Shown here in pieces: positions 6,560-14,819 of a stretch of 15,598 nt of DNA. A model generated the notes under the pieces. The model was not told where the DNA came from and made no database searches. It worked only from the letters and a program-made list of their open reading frames with translations. The stretch is from NCBI GenBank assembly GCA_052035915.1, contig JBPOHE010000097.1, positions 1 to 15,598 on the forward strand. The letters run 5' to 3'. A program made the position numbers and the translations under genes. The stretch comes from JBPOHE01 sp052035915. Lineage in GTDB: Bacteria; Pseudomonadota; Gammaproteobacteria; Chromatiales; Chromatiaceae. How positions within the stretch are numbered: the first letter of the stretch is position 1; every line of letters begins with the position of its first letter.

Positions 6560-9442
6560 TCATCTCGACTGGCTGACGCTGAAGATCTGATCCGCGATCC
6601 GTAGCGTACCGCTACGAGCGGCTCCGGTCGTGTTTCTCGCCACCGAATATTTCACCGAGGCGCTGCCGGTGTAGCTGGTTTTCGAGAGGCTGATCCAGGA
6701 GACATTGCTTTGCGCCGTCCATTGGCAAGTGTTCGACGAAGCGGTCAGGCTGACATTGCCATTGCCGCCGGTGCGGGTGAAGGATTTGGAAGTCGGCGAA
6801 ATGCGATAGCCGCAACTCGGTGCGCTGAAGGTCGCGGTGACCGTTCGGTCCGCGTTCATGGGGTTGATACCGCAAGTCATCTGGCTCGAGGTGCCCACCA
6901 GGGTATTACAAGCGGCGGCTGACCAGGTGACGCTTGACCCATTGCTCGCGGTGGCGGTGAGGCTCAGGGCGCTGCCATGGTCAATCAACGCCGAGGCCGT
7001 GGTCGTGGTGGGGTAGCTGTAATTGATGCCGCCCAGGCTGGAAATGACGCTCCCCGAGCCCGTGCCGGTGGCATTCGCGGTCAGCCGATAACGATTGAGG
7101 CTGAAGGTTGCCGTCACCGTTCTCGAGGTGGTCATGTTGAGGGTACAGCTCGTGCCGTTGCTGCTGTCACACCCCGTCCAGCCGCCGAAGCCGGATCCCG
7201 TGTTGGCCGTGGCCGTCAAAATGACCGGGCTCCCCTGAACATAACTGCCGGTCCCGGTATTGCCGTTCCAAAGGAGACTGCCCTGGTTGGCGCTGACCTG
7301 GCCACTGCCGGTGCCGGTCTTGGTGATGGTCAGCGTGGCCTGAGCGCTGCCGCCGCCGGCGAGGACGAAGAGGGTGGCGGAGTTGGCGGGGTAGAGGGCG
7401 CTGAAACCGCTGCCGCTGATCGCCTGGTCCGAAAGACGCTGGATGGCGTTGAGGTTGGTGGCGCTGTAGCGGTAGACCGAGGCCGTCGAGGGCAGGGTCA
7501 TCCCGAGGAGGCTCAGGGGACTGGTGATATCGCCGGCGGTCTTGTTGATGACGAGGATGGTCAGGGCCTGATCGCTGCCGCGCTGGGCGGCGTAGACGGC
7601 GAGGGTGGCCTGATTCTGGCTCGTCGCCTGGACGCTGATATCGCCGAATCCATGACCGAGGCCGTCATAGTTGCGGAACAGACGGAAGGCGAAGGCCCCG
7701 GGCTGGGTAGAGGTCGGCGGCGACCAGAGGGTGGCCAGATCCAATCCCTCGCGCCCGAAAATGCCCAGGACGTCCGCTTGGGTGAGCGCCCCGTTGAGGC
7801 TTTCCAGTCCACCCCAGTTGTATTCGGTGAGCGCCAGCTTGGTCCCTGGATAATAGCTATCCACCCATTCCCGCATGCGTGGGATGAGTCGCACCTTCAC
7901 GCCCCCGGATTCGGTATCGGAGATCCAGCTTTCATCCGTGTAGCTCGTATCCCACAGGGAGCGCGTGGACCGCAGCCGCAACGCCTGGATGGCGCTTCCG
8001 CCAGCGTTCGAGAGCGCTACGCCGTCGGCCTGGGGGTAATAGTGGAGATCGAGATAGTCGAGGATACGCAGCCCATGCTGCTGGTCATGGAGCCGCATTT
8101 GATCCAGGTACCAGGGCACGAAGGCCAGATTGCCATGGTTGCGATAATCGTTGCCAATGCCGCAACCGTCGATCGCGGAGTAGAAATAGGCGCACCAGCC
8201 CCACAGCACCGGCCCCAGGGTCTTGGCGGTGGGATCGGCGATCTTGATGATCGAAGCGTATTGATAGGTGCGGTCACGGAGTTCGTCATAGCCCACGGCT
8301 TGGGGGTGGATATCGCGATGGGTGCTGTTCCAGAGCATGGGCTCGTTGTCGAGGTTGTAATAGCTCACGCCGTTATGGGAGGCGTCGCCGTAGCGGCCCT
8401 TGAGATGAGTGATCCAGGCGGAAACGAAGCTGGGATCTATGGCCTCGCTGGTGTCGGTGGCGGCGTTCCCGGTGATGAGCGAGCCGTTGCCGCGCACGCC
8501 GTTGCCGCAATTCGTATCCCAGGGATCGGTCGCCTGTTGGGCGCCGTAAGTCGATACCTTGAAACCACAATCGTAGGGGTGGTTCCGTGGACTCGTGGAT
8601 TTCGCCGTCCAACCGATCAGGGGCACCGTGAGCAGGGATTTGGTGCCGGTGCGGCGATTCTGTTCGACGAACTGGTCCGAGGCCGAGCCGCTCGGCAAGG
8701 TGGCGACATTGACCGAACCCTCGGGGAGGTTTTCGAAATACCAGTCACTCGCGGTGTTGGTCAGGCTGGTGCGCCAGTTGTATCTGGTGGTGGCATTGCC
8801 TCCCCAGCGACGCACCGGGAGACGTAAGTCAGCCGCCAAGGCTTCGTCGGCGTAATTCATGCCGTAGATGTCCTCGCTGATGGCATGGCGTTGAGCGCCG
8901 ACGTCGATACTCAGGGCGGGTTGCGGCGGCGGGACAGGGCTGGACAAGAGCCGGACATCGTCGAGATAGAAGGTCGGCTGGGCGCCGCCGGTGACATCCT
9001 GCCAGTAGAGATCCGTCAAGGTCGCCGGTCCACCCAGGGAAGAGAGCGGGATGATGACCTGGGTCCAGGTGGTGGCCGCGGCGGTCACCTGGTAGCTGTT
9101 GGCGCTATTGCCGTTGGCGATCACGGCGAGTCGCTGGGTGCCGCCACCGCCGTGAATCCAAAAACTCAGACGGTCATAGAGGCTGGTGTCATAGGCCGTA
9201 TTCGTATGGAGATAACACCCCGCCCAGGCCGAGTTGTACTTCACGGAGAGGGAGTAGGTACCCCCGTGGGCGGGGGAGCTGGAAGAGAAATTCAGGCTGG
9301 TATTCCACGACCAGTTTTCCCAGTCCGCCGCCAGCGCCTCGTCGTAGATGATGGCGTCCGCCTTGGTGGCCAGGGGGAGAACCCATACCGTCAGGGCGAG
9401 CAGCCAGCCGAACAGATTCCGGTATCTCAGGGAAGCTATCAT
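6560..9442 (-). CDS. Secreted glycoside hydrolase family 44 (endoglucanase/xyloglucanase) with repeat and BACON-like domains
   Basis: 960 residues from the chosen ATG at 9442. Residues 1-30 are a signal peptide (hydrophobic FGWLLALTVWVLPLAT, cleavage near KADA). About 31-168 form a CBM-like jelly-roll (YLDDVRLL at its end). About 177-695 are the GH44 catalytic domain, with RRWGGNATTRYNW, acid/base E367 in NLDNEP and nucleophile E540 in LALTEYNWGG. About 700-780 and 784-873 are two bacterial repeat domains ending TVTATFS. About 877-960 form a BACON-like domain (NVSWISLS). GH44 enzymes cleave beta-1,4-glucan chains outside the cell. GGAG seven bases before this ATG supports it, but an in-frame ATG at 9487 has an even stronger AGGGAGGGGG site and would add 15 residues. 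An ATG at 9538 is less likely. The gene is divergent from rpsP, is surrounded by no other polysaccharide genes, and is likely an accessory acquisition. Confidence 0.88.
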   Translation of the reverse strand: MIASLRYRNLFGWLLALTVWVLPLATKADAIIYDEALAADWENWSWNTSLNFSSSSPAHGGTYSLSVKYNSAWAGCYLHTNTAYDTSLYDRLSFWIHGGGGTQRLAVIANGNSANSYQVTAAATTWTQVIIPLSSLGGPATLTDLYWQDVTGGAQPTFYLDDVRLLSSPVPPPQPALSIDVGAQRHAISEDIYGMNYADEALAADLRLPVRRWGGNATTRYNWRTSLTNTASDWYFENLPEGSVNVATLPSGSASDQFVEQNRRTGTKSLLTVPLIGWTAKSTSPRNHPYDCGFKVSTYGAQQATDPWDTNCGNGVRGNGSLITGNAATDTSEAIDPSFVSAWITHLKGRYGDASHNGVSYYNLDNEPMLWNSTHRDIHPQAVGYDELRDRTYQYASIIKIADPTAKTLGPVLWGWCAYFYSAIDGCGIGNDYRNHGNLAFVPWYLDQMRLHDQQHGLRILDYLDLHYYPQADGVALSNAGGSAIQALRLRSTRSLWDTSYTDESWISDTESGGVKVRLIPRMREWVDSYYPGTKLALTEYNWGGLESLNGALTQADVLGIFGREGLDLATLWSPPTSTQPGAFAFRLFRNYDGLGHGFGDISVQATSQNQATLAVYAAQRGSDQALTILVINKTAGDITSPLSLLGMTLPSTASVYRYSATNLNAIQRLSDQAISGSGFSALYPANSATLFVLAGGGSAQATLTITKTGTGSGQVSANQGSLLWNGNTGTGSYVQGSPVILTATANTGSGFGGWTGCDSSNGTSCTLNMTTSRTVTATFSLNRYRLTANATGTGSGSVISSLGGINYSYPTTTTASALIDHGSALSLTATASNGSSVTWSAAACNTLVGTSSQMTCGINPMNADRTVTATFSAPSCGYRISPTSKSFTRTGGNGNVSLTASSNTCQWTAQSNVSWISLSKTSYTGSASVKYSVARNTTGAARSGTLRIADQIFSVSQSR

Positions 9443-9670
9443 CTGTGTCTCCGCGGGAGGGGAATCACCGCATGGCGGCTGCGTCATCACCCCCTCCCTG
9501 TTTGAATATGCTGGTATCCCTGGGGCTGTCCGCTCCAAGGAGGCGATGGACTAGGCGGAAACCTACCGCAACCAGCCCGCCCAAACCGTGATCGGCGAGA
9601 CAATTTGGCGCGTTGTCGAGGGCACTTGGCCGTCATGACCCCTGACCCGCAATCAAGATGACTGATCGGC

Positions 9671-9698
9671 TTCACTTTTCGGCTGATTTCCGTACAAT
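9671..9698 (+). promoter_or_regulatory. Putative sigma-70 promoter of rpsP-rimM-trmD-rplS
   Basis: TTCACT (9671-9676) as a -35 and TACAAT (9693-9698) as a -10, with 16-bp spacing, about 50 bp before the rpsP ATG. The leader includes a small CCGGC-cgt-GCCGG hairpin. The -10 is good and the -35 partial. No other candidate stands out in the 210-bp divergent gap. Confidence 0.55.
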
Positions 9699-9751
9699 GC
9701 GCCGTTTACCTGCCGGCCGTGCCGGTGTGCTTTATCTATTCAGGGTGAAAC

Positions 9752-9994
9752 ATGGTCAGTATCCGCTTGGCGAGAGCCGGCGCTAAAAAGCAGCCCTATT
9801 ACCATATCGTGGTGACCGACAGCCGCAATAAGCGCGATGGTCGTTATCTGGAGTTGGTGGGACATTACAATCCTGTCGCCCGTGGCCAGGCGGAACGCCT
9901 CCGGGTGGATCAGGAGCGGGTCAAGCACTGGATTGGCGTCGGCGCCCAGGCGACCGAGACGGTCGCGACCTTGCTGAAGGCCGCAAGCGCCTAA
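9752..9994 (+). CDS. rpsP: 30S ribosomal protein S16
   Basis: 80 residues, the normal length for bacterial S16. MVSIRLARAGAKKQPYYHIV and DGRYLELVGHYNP are signature segments. S16 binds 16S rRNA in the 5' and central domains and is needed for 30S assembly. It is the first gene of the conserved rpsP-rimM-trmD-rplS cluster. In many Gammaproteobacteria ffh lies just upstream, but here the divergent hydrolase gene occupies that place. Confidence 0.98.
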   Translation: MVSIRLARAGAKKQPYYHIVVTDSRNKRDGRYLELVGHYNPVARGQAERLRVDQERVKHWIGVGAQATETVATLLKAASA

Positions 9995-10026
9995 GACCAG
10001 ATCGATTGCGGAAGGCGGGAGTCGGG

Positions 10027-10548
10027 GTGGCGCCCGAATCCGAGGCCGAGAGGGAGATGATCGTGATGGGGCGCATCTCCGGTCTCTATGGGGTGAAAGG
10101 CTGGGTGCGGGTGTTCTCGCACACCCAACCCCGGAACAGTATCCTCGGTTATTCCCCCTGGTATCTGAATATCGATGGGTCCTGGGAACCGCGGGCCGTG
10201 ATCGGCGGTCGGGACCAGGGAAAAGGGTTGGTCGCCAGGGTGGAAGGCTGCGTCGATCGGGATCAGGCCATGGCCTTGCTGGGGGTCGAGATCGCCGTGC
10301 ACCGAGAACAGCTCCCCGAGCTGGAGGAGGGCGACTATTACTGGAGCGATCTCGAAGGGCTGCGGGTGGTGACAACCACGGGAGTCGATCTCGGGGTGGT
10401 GGACCATCTGTTCGAGACCGGCGCCAATGATGTGCTGGTAGTGGTCGGTGAGCGGGAACGCCTGATCCCCTACCTCTGGCAGGAGGTGGTGGTCAAGGTG
10501 GACCTGGCCAAGCGGCTTATGGTGGTCGACTGGGATCCGGAGTTCTGA
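10027..10548 (+). CDS. rimM: Ribosome maturation factor RimM
   Basis: About 173 residues from the GTG at 10027. A GGGAG ribosome binding site five bases upstream favours this start over the in-frame TTG at 10006. The N-terminal RimM domain starts MIVMGRISGLYGVKGWVRVFSHT. The C-terminal PRC-barrel part has YYWSDLEGLRV and ANDVLVVVG, and the end reads RLIPYLWQEVVVKVDLAKR. RimM binds S19 and assists 30S head maturation. It lies 32 bases after rpsP in the same probable operon. Confidence 0.96.
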   Translation: MAPESEAEREMIVMGRISGLYGVKGWVRVFSHTQPRNSILGYSPWYLNIDGSWEPRAVIGGRDQGKGLVARVEGCVDRDQAMALLGVEIAVHREQLPELEEGDYYWSDLEGLRVVTTTGVDLGVVDHLFETGANDVLVVVGERERLIPYLWQEVVVKVDLAKRLMVVDWDPEF

Positions 10549-10665
10549 GAGTTGGTGAAGAAAACGTCGCGAGCAGGTCGAGAGACAAGGCGCAAGCGAG
10601 TGAGCCACGCCGCAAATCGACCGCGCAGCAGATTTATCCAGCAGCGCTGAGCCCGGACGGGCGCC
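10549..10665. other. Structured rimM-trmD spacer
   Basis: The 117-bp gap is unusually long for this cluster. It contains GGTCGA (10576-10581) pairing with TCGACC (10617-10622) around an inner GGCG (10589-10592) and CGCC (10608-10611). No ORF with a start is evident and no T-tract follows, so it is more likely an RNA structure or small extragenic repeat than a terminator. Confidence 0.4.
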
Positions 10666-11406
10666 ATGCGTTTCGATGTGGTCAGCGTCCTCCCCGGCAT
10701 GTTTGCCGCCCTGACCGGGCATGGGGTGATCGGGCGGGCCTTGGGGCGGGGGATCGCCGAAGTCAGGCTGTGGAATCCGCGCGATTTCACCCGAGATGTC
10801 CACCATAGCGTCGATGATCGGCCTTATGGCGGCGGGCCGGGGATGGTGATGAAGTTCGCCCCCCTGCGACTGGCGACGCTGGCCATACGGGAGGAGGTGC
10901 CGACGACCCAGGTGACCTTGTTGTCGCCCCAGGGACGACGGGTCGACCAAGGGTTGATCCGCGAACTGGCCCAGCGGCCTGGCATGGTGCTGGTATGCGG
11001 GCGTTATGAAGGTATCGACGAACGTTGGATTCAGTCCCATGTGGACGAGGAAGTCTCCATCGGCGATTACGTGCTCAGCGGCGGAGAACTGGCCGCCATG
11101 GTGCTGATGGATGCCGTCATCCGCTTGCTGCCGGGCACGCTCGGCGATGCGGACTCGGCGCAGCAGGATTCTTATATGGATGGCCTGTTGGATCATCCCC
11201 ACTACACCCGACCGGAAGAAGTGGAGGGCCGACAGGTACCCAAGGTGTTGTTGAGCGGTGATCATGAGGTCATCCGGCGCTGGCGACTCCAGCAGGCCCT
11301 GGGCCGGACCTGGATGCGCCGCCCCGACTTGTTGGCCGAACGCCGGCTCAACCCCGAAGAACGGCGATTGTTAGACGAATTTATTCAGGCACAGACCGAT
11401 GCCTGA
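10666..11406 (+). CDS. trmD: tRNA (guanine-N1-)-methyltransferase
   Basis: 246 residues starting MRFDVVSVLPGMFAAL, the standard TrmD N-terminus. The SPOUT knot holds LVCGRYEGIDERWI (109-122) and SIGDYVLSGGELAAM. Probable catalytic residues are R153 and D168 (in AQQDSYMDGLLDHPHYTRP), corresponding to R154 and D169 in E. coli. It methylates G37 of tRNAs from S-adenosylmethionine, preventing +1 frameshifts. The upstream ribosome binding site is weak (GGACGGGCGCC before the ATG). It is followed 18 bases later by rplS. Confidence 0.98.
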   Translation: MRFDVVSVLPGMFAALTGHGVIGRALGRGIAEVRLWNPRDFTRDVHHSVDDRPYGGGPGMVMKFAPLRLATLAIREEVPTTQVTLLSPQGRRVDQGLIRELAQRPGMVLVCGRYEGIDERWIQSHVDEEVSIGDYVLSGGELAAMVLMDAVIRLLPGTLGDADSAQQDSYMDGLLDHPHYTRPEEVEGRQVPKVLLSGDHEVIRRWRLQQALGRTWMRRPDLLAERRLNPEERRLLDEFIQAQTDA

Positions 11407-11424
11407 GGACGGGAGCTGAAGAAC

Positions 11425-11772
11425 ATGACCGATATCATCAAGGTACTCGAAGCCGAGCAGATGACCAAGGTGATCCCCGCCTTTGGTCCCGGGGACACCC
11501 TGGTGGTGCAAGTAAAGGTGAAAGAGGGCAATCGCGAACGTCTCCAGGCGTTCGAGGGTGTCGTGATCGCCAAGCGCAACCGCGGCCTTAATTCCTCTTT
11601 TACTCTGCGCAAGATCTCCCACGGCGAAGGAGTGGAGCGCGTCTTCCAGACATACAGCCCCATAGTGCACGAGATCCAGGTGGTGCGCCGCGGCGATGTG
11701 CGTCGGGCCAAGCTCTACTATCTCCGCGAGCGTTCCGGCAAGGCGGCCCGTATCAAGGAGAAGATCTCCTAG
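11425..11772 (+). CDS. rplS: 50S ribosomal protein L19
   Basis: 115 residues, normal length. IPAFGPGDTLVVQVKVKEGNRERLQAFEGVVIAKRN and the C-terminal AKLYYLRERSGKAARIKEKI (each in pieces) are L19 signatures. L19 lies at the 30S-50S interface and contributes to bridge B8. GGGAG ten bases upstream serves as ribosome binding site. It is the last gene of the rpsP cluster. Confidence 0.98.
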   Translation: MTDIIKVLEAEQMTKVIPAFGPGDTLVVQVKVKEGNRERLQAFEGVVIAKRNRGLNSSFTLRKISHGEGVERVFQTYSPIVHEIQVVRRGDVRRAKLYYLRERSGKAARIKEKIS

Positions 11773-11822
11773 ATTCGCCGGGCCGGTCTCTGGCCTCTCT
11801 TACCGCGCTCTGAGGTGCTCGG

Positions 11823-11840
11823 CCCGGAAGTCTTTCCGGG
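11823..11840 (+). terminator. Hairpin between rplS and sbcB
   Basis: CCCGGAA-gtct-TTCCGGG forms a 7-bp perfect stem with a tetraloop, 50 bases after the rplS stop. No run of T follows, so it may be a weak terminator, an RNA processing site, or incidental. Some readthrough into sbcB is likely. Confidence 0.4.
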
Positions 11841-11864
11841 TCGGTCAATGCTTTCCTCCCCGCT

Positions 11865-13307
11865 ATGGCGAACAGCCTCTACTGGCACGATTACGAGACA
11901 TGGGGCCCGGATCCCAGGCGGGATCGACCGGCCCAGTTCGCCGGGATTCGCACCGACGAAGACCTCAACGAACTCGGTCCACCCAAGATCTTCTATTGCC
12001 GTTCCACCTGGGACTGGCTGCCGTCCCCCGAGTCTTGTCTCATCACCCGCCTGACGCCTCAGGGTGTCGAGCGTTGCGGTCTCGGCGAAAGCGAATTCGC
12101 TCTGCGCGTGCATGAGGAACTGGCCCAACCTGGGACCTGCGGCCTGGGGTACAACTCCATCCACTTCGACGACGAGGTCAGCCGGTTTCTGTTCTATCGC
12201 AACTTCCTCGATCCCTATGGACGGGAGTGGCAGTCGGGTAACTCGCGCTGGGACCTCATCGACTTGGTGAGACTGACCCGGGCGTTGCGCCCCCAGGGGA
12301 TCCATTGGCCGGACTATGAGGATGGGCGGCCGGATTTCCGGCTGGAGTCCCTGGTCACGGCAAATGATCTTGAACAAGGACCGGCCCATGAGGCCCTGGC
12401 GGATGTGCGGGCCAGTATCGCCCTGGCGCGATTGATCCGTCGCCAACAACCCAGACTCTATGACTATGTTTACCGGCAGCGGGACAAGGAGTCCGTCAAA
12501 CTCATCCTCGCCAAGCATCATCAACGGCCGCTGTTGCATGCCTCTGGGCGCTATCCGGGCGAGTTTTGCGGTGTGGCGCCCGTGCTACCGCTGGTCCAGG
12601 ACCCCCGTCCACCGGCCGGTATCCTGGTATACGACCTGCGCCAGGATCCCGAGCCCTTTCTCGCCCTTTCCGCGGCCGAGTTGCGTCGCTCTCTCTTTAC
12701 GCCCCGGGATGAATTGCCGCCGGGGATGGGGCGTCCCCCGTTGAAGACGGTGCATTACAACCGCTGTCCGGTGTTGGCCCCTATGTCGACCTTGACGCCC
12801 GAGGCCATGGAGCGCTTGGCGATCGACCCGGGAGCGATTGAACGACATCGGAGTCGCTTGCTGGCCGCTGCCGACTTTGCGGAAAAGGTCGTGGAGGCCT
12901 TGCGGGAGCCGGTACCGCGATCCGCCGAGGATCCGGATCTGGCCCTCTATAACGGCTTTCTGCCGGACGCCGACAAGGCGAAATCGGCACTGATCCGCTC
13001 GCGTTCCCCGGAGGAACTGGCGGAGATGATTCCAGGCTTTCGGGATAAACGACTGCCCGAACTCTTGTTCAGATATCGGGCCCGCAACTGGCCGGATAGC
13101 CTCTCGTCGTCGGAGCGCGGGCGTTGGGATGAGTTTCGTCGGCAGAGGCTCGGTAACCCCGCGCCCGGGGTATTAGGCTTCGCCGACTTCTACGCCGAAC
13201 TGGAGCGATTGCGAACGCTGCATGCCGATGAGGCCGGGGTCTTGCCACTCTTGCAGGAACTGGATCAGTATGCGGGAGCACTCAAGCAAACCATTGGAGG
13301 TAACTGA
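11865..13307 (+). CDS. sbcB: Exodeoxyribonuclease I
   Basis: 480 residues, close to the E. coli 475. It degrades single-stranded DNA 3' to 5' and acts in recombination and mismatch repair. The N-terminal DEDD nuclease domain shows D9 and E11 (WHDYETWGPDP), D102 (IHFDDEVSRFLFYRN) and the pair H175/D180 (HEALADV). These correspond to D15, E17, D108, H181 and D186 of the E. coli enzyme. The SH3-like and C-terminal regions follow. The stop overlaps the ogt start by one base (TGATG), so the two are translationally coupled. An sbcB gene between rplS and xerD is a lineage-specific arrangement. Confidence 0.95.
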   Translation: MANSLYWHDYETWGPDPRRDRPAQFAGIRTDEDLNELGPPKIFYCRSTWDWLPSPESCLITRLTPQGVERCGLGESEFALRVHEELAQPGTCGLGYNSIHFDDEVSRFLFYRNFLDPYGREWQSGNSRWDLIDLVRLTRALRPQGIHWPDYEDGRPDFRLESLVTANDLEQGPAHEALADVRASIALARLIRRQQPRLYDYVYRQRDKESVKLILAKHHQRPLLHASGRYPGEFCGVAPVLPLVQDPRPPAGILVYDLRQDPEPFLALSAAELRRSLFTPRDELPPGMGRPPLKTVHYNRCPVLAPMSTLTPEAMERLAIDPGAIERHRSRLLAAADFAEKVVEALREPVPRSAEDPDLALYNGFLPDADKAKSALIRSRSPEELAEMIPGFRDKRLPELLFRYRARNWPDSLSSSERGRWDEFRRQRLGNPAPGVLGFADFYAELERLRTLHADEAGVLPLLQELDQYAGALKQTIGGN

Positions 13308-13783
13308 TGCTTCAGCCCGTGGAAGAAACCCTGGTCCTGGCGTCACCGGTAGGGTCCATCGCCCTGCGGAGTCGGGAAGGCCATCTTTTGTCCCTGGGAT
13401 TCACCCCGGATCGACCCCTTGAAACCGAACCTAGGGGATTCCTCGCCGAGGTAGCGGCCCAGATCCGCGCTTATTTTGCCGATTCCGGTTTTCGTTTCAC
13501 TATCCCTCTGGCCGCCCGGGGTACCCCCTTTCAAAACAGGGTTTGGCAGGCCCTGCGGGACATCCCGGCAGGCCGGGTGCTGACCTATGGTGAACTCGCC
13601 CGTCGGCTGGAGACAGGACCCAGGGCTATAGGTCTGGGATGCCGCACCAACCCCTGGCCACTCATCGTCCCTTGCCATCGAGTGATCTCCGCCCAGGGGC
13701 CGGGTGGCTATATGGGAAAGGCTAACGAAGGTTTTCTGGCGATCAAACGTCGCTTGCTTGCCCATGAAGGGGTTCGGATGTGA
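13307..13783 (+). CDS. ogt: Methylated-DNA--protein-cysteine methyltransferase
   Basis: 158 residues. It transfers an alkyl group from O6-alkylguanine (or O4-alkylthymine) to its own cysteine, the suicide repair reaction. C123 lies in IVPCHRVI. The helix-turn-helix and recognition segments are GTPFQNRVWQALRDIPAG and TYGELARRLETGPRAIG, and GGYMGKANEGFLAIKRRLL closes the domain. With a single alkyltransferase domain and no Ada zinc domain it is Ogt/MGMT-like. It overlaps sbcB by one base and xerD by four, so all three form one transcript. Confidence 0.93.
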   Translation: MLQPVEETLVLASPVGSIALRSREGHLLSLGFTPDRPLETEPRGFLAEVAAQIRAYFADSGFRFTIPLAARGTPFQNRVWQALRDIPAGRVLTYGELARRLETGPRAIGLGCRTNPWPLIVPCHRVISAQGPGGYMGKANEGFLAIKRRLLAHEGVRM

Positions 13784-14688
13784 GACCGGAGGAGAATCCG
13801 GATCTCCCCATCATCGAGGCCTTTGCCGATGCCGTTTGGCTCGAACGTGGGTTGAGCCCTAATACCCTGGCCGCCTACCAGACCGATCTGCGCGGGATCT
13901 CCCAGTGGTTGGCGGCTCAACGTGGACATCGCCTCTTGACGGCCGAACGGGGAGATCTGCTGGAATATCTGGCCGAACGCGCCCGGAGCGGTCTTCACCC
14001 CAGATCCAGCGCCCGTCTTCTATCCTGTCTGCGCCAGTTTTATCAGCAGGCCCTACGCCAAGGGTTCATCAATCTCGATCCCTCTCAGGGCATCGAGGCA
14101 CCGCGCTTGGGGCGTCCCTTGCCAAAGACCCTGACCGAAACGGAAGTGGAGTTGTTGTTGCAGGCCCCGGATGTTTCCACTCCTGAGGGACTGCGGGATC
14201 GCACCATGCTCGAGGTGCTCTACGCCACCGGCTTGCGGGTGACCGAATTGATCGGTCTGCGTCCCGAGCATCTCAGCCTCACCCAGGGACTGGTGCGGAT
14301 CTTGGGCAAGGGCGGCAAGGAGCGCCTCGTTCCTCTGGGTGAGGAGGCCCTGTCCTGGTTGGATCGATTTCTGCGCACCGGGCGACCGGATATCCTCGAC
14401 GGACAGCCCTGTCCACACATCTTTCCCACCCGGCGTGGCGCCCTCATGACCCGTCAGGCCTTCTGGTACCTGATCAAGCGCCACGCCCTCAAGGCCGGCA
14501 TCGCCAAGGAACTCTCTCCCCATACCCTCAGGCACGCCTTCGCTACCCATTTGCTCAATCATGGGGCGGATCTGCGGGTGGTGCAGATGCTGCTCGGCCA
14601 TAGCGACCTTTCCACCACCCAGATCTACACCCACGTCGCCCAAGAGCGATTGAAACTCCTCCATCGCCAGCACCACCCGAGGGGGTGA
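13780..14688 (+). CDS. xerD: Tyrosine recombinase XerD
   Basis: 302 residues from a GTG that overlaps the ogt stop (GTGA). Residues 9-105 form the SAM-like N-terminal DNA-binding domain (LERGLSPNTLAAYQTDL). The catalytic domain has R153 (TGLRVTE), K177 (LGKGGKERL), H248 and R251 (PHTLRHAFATHLL), H274 (LLGHSDLSTTQ) and Y283 (IYTH), the full set. Length and SPNTLAAY/GLRVSE-like motifs favour XerD over XerC. With XerC it resolves chromosome dimers at dif under FtsK control. The position downstream of rplS agrees with xerD in related genomes. A strong hairpin follows the stop. Confidence 0.93.
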   Translation: MRPEENPDLPIIEAFADAVWLERGLSPNTLAAYQTDLRGISQWLAAQRGHRLLTAERGDLLEYLAERARSGLHPRSSARLLSCLRQFYQQALRQGFINLDPSQGIEAPRLGRPLPKTLTETEVELLLQAPDVSTPEGLRDRTMLEVLYATGLRVTELIGLRPEHLSLTQGLVRILGKGGKERLVPLGEEALSWLDRFLRTGRPDILDGQPCPHIFPTRRGALMTRQAFWYLIKRHALKAGIAKELSPHTLRHAFATHLLNHGADLRVVQMLLGHSDLSTTQIYTHVAQERLKLLHRQHHPRG

Positions 14689-14691
14689 AGC

Positions 14692-14720
14692 CCAAACCAG
14701 ATCCAGTGAATCTGGTTTGG
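14692..14720 (+). terminator. Hairpin just after xerD
   Basis: CCAAACCAGAT (14692-14702) and ATCTGGTTTGG (14710-14720) form an 11-bp perfect stem with a seven-base loop, starting four bases after the xerD stop. No T-tract follows, so intrinsic termination is uncertain. It may protect the mRNA 3' end. Its right arm is also the first 11 bases of the 47-bp direct repeat. Confidence 0.5.
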
Positions 14721-14819
14721 GGCTGAACGACCGTCATGGATGACGGGCTGGAGGGGGGCTCCAGGGATGGACATCTGGTTTGGGGCTGAACGACCGTCAT
14801 GGATGACGGGCTGGAGGGG
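14710..14819. repeat. 47-bp perfect direct repeat, two copies
   Basis: 14710-14756 and 14773-14819 are identical 47-mers (period 63 bp, 16-bp spacer). Each starts ATCTGGTTTGGGGCTGAACG, contains the hairpin CCGTCAT-gg-ATGACGG and ends GCTGGAGGGG. Only the first copy has the upstream partner arm that makes the 14692-14720 hairpin. This is probably a dispersed extragenic repeat duplicated in tandem. Confidence 0.75.

Noticed and set aside
6977..8827. Long open frame (616 codons, plus strand) inside the GH44 gene
   Set aside because: It is antisense to the clearly recognisable hydrolase, has low-complexity Gly/Ala/Arg-rich composition and no family resemblance. It is a shadow of high-GC codon use.
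9991..11265. Minus-strand 424-codon frame across rimM and trmD
   Set aside because: Covers two certain genes on the other strand. His/Pro/Gln-rich translation typical of antisense frames.
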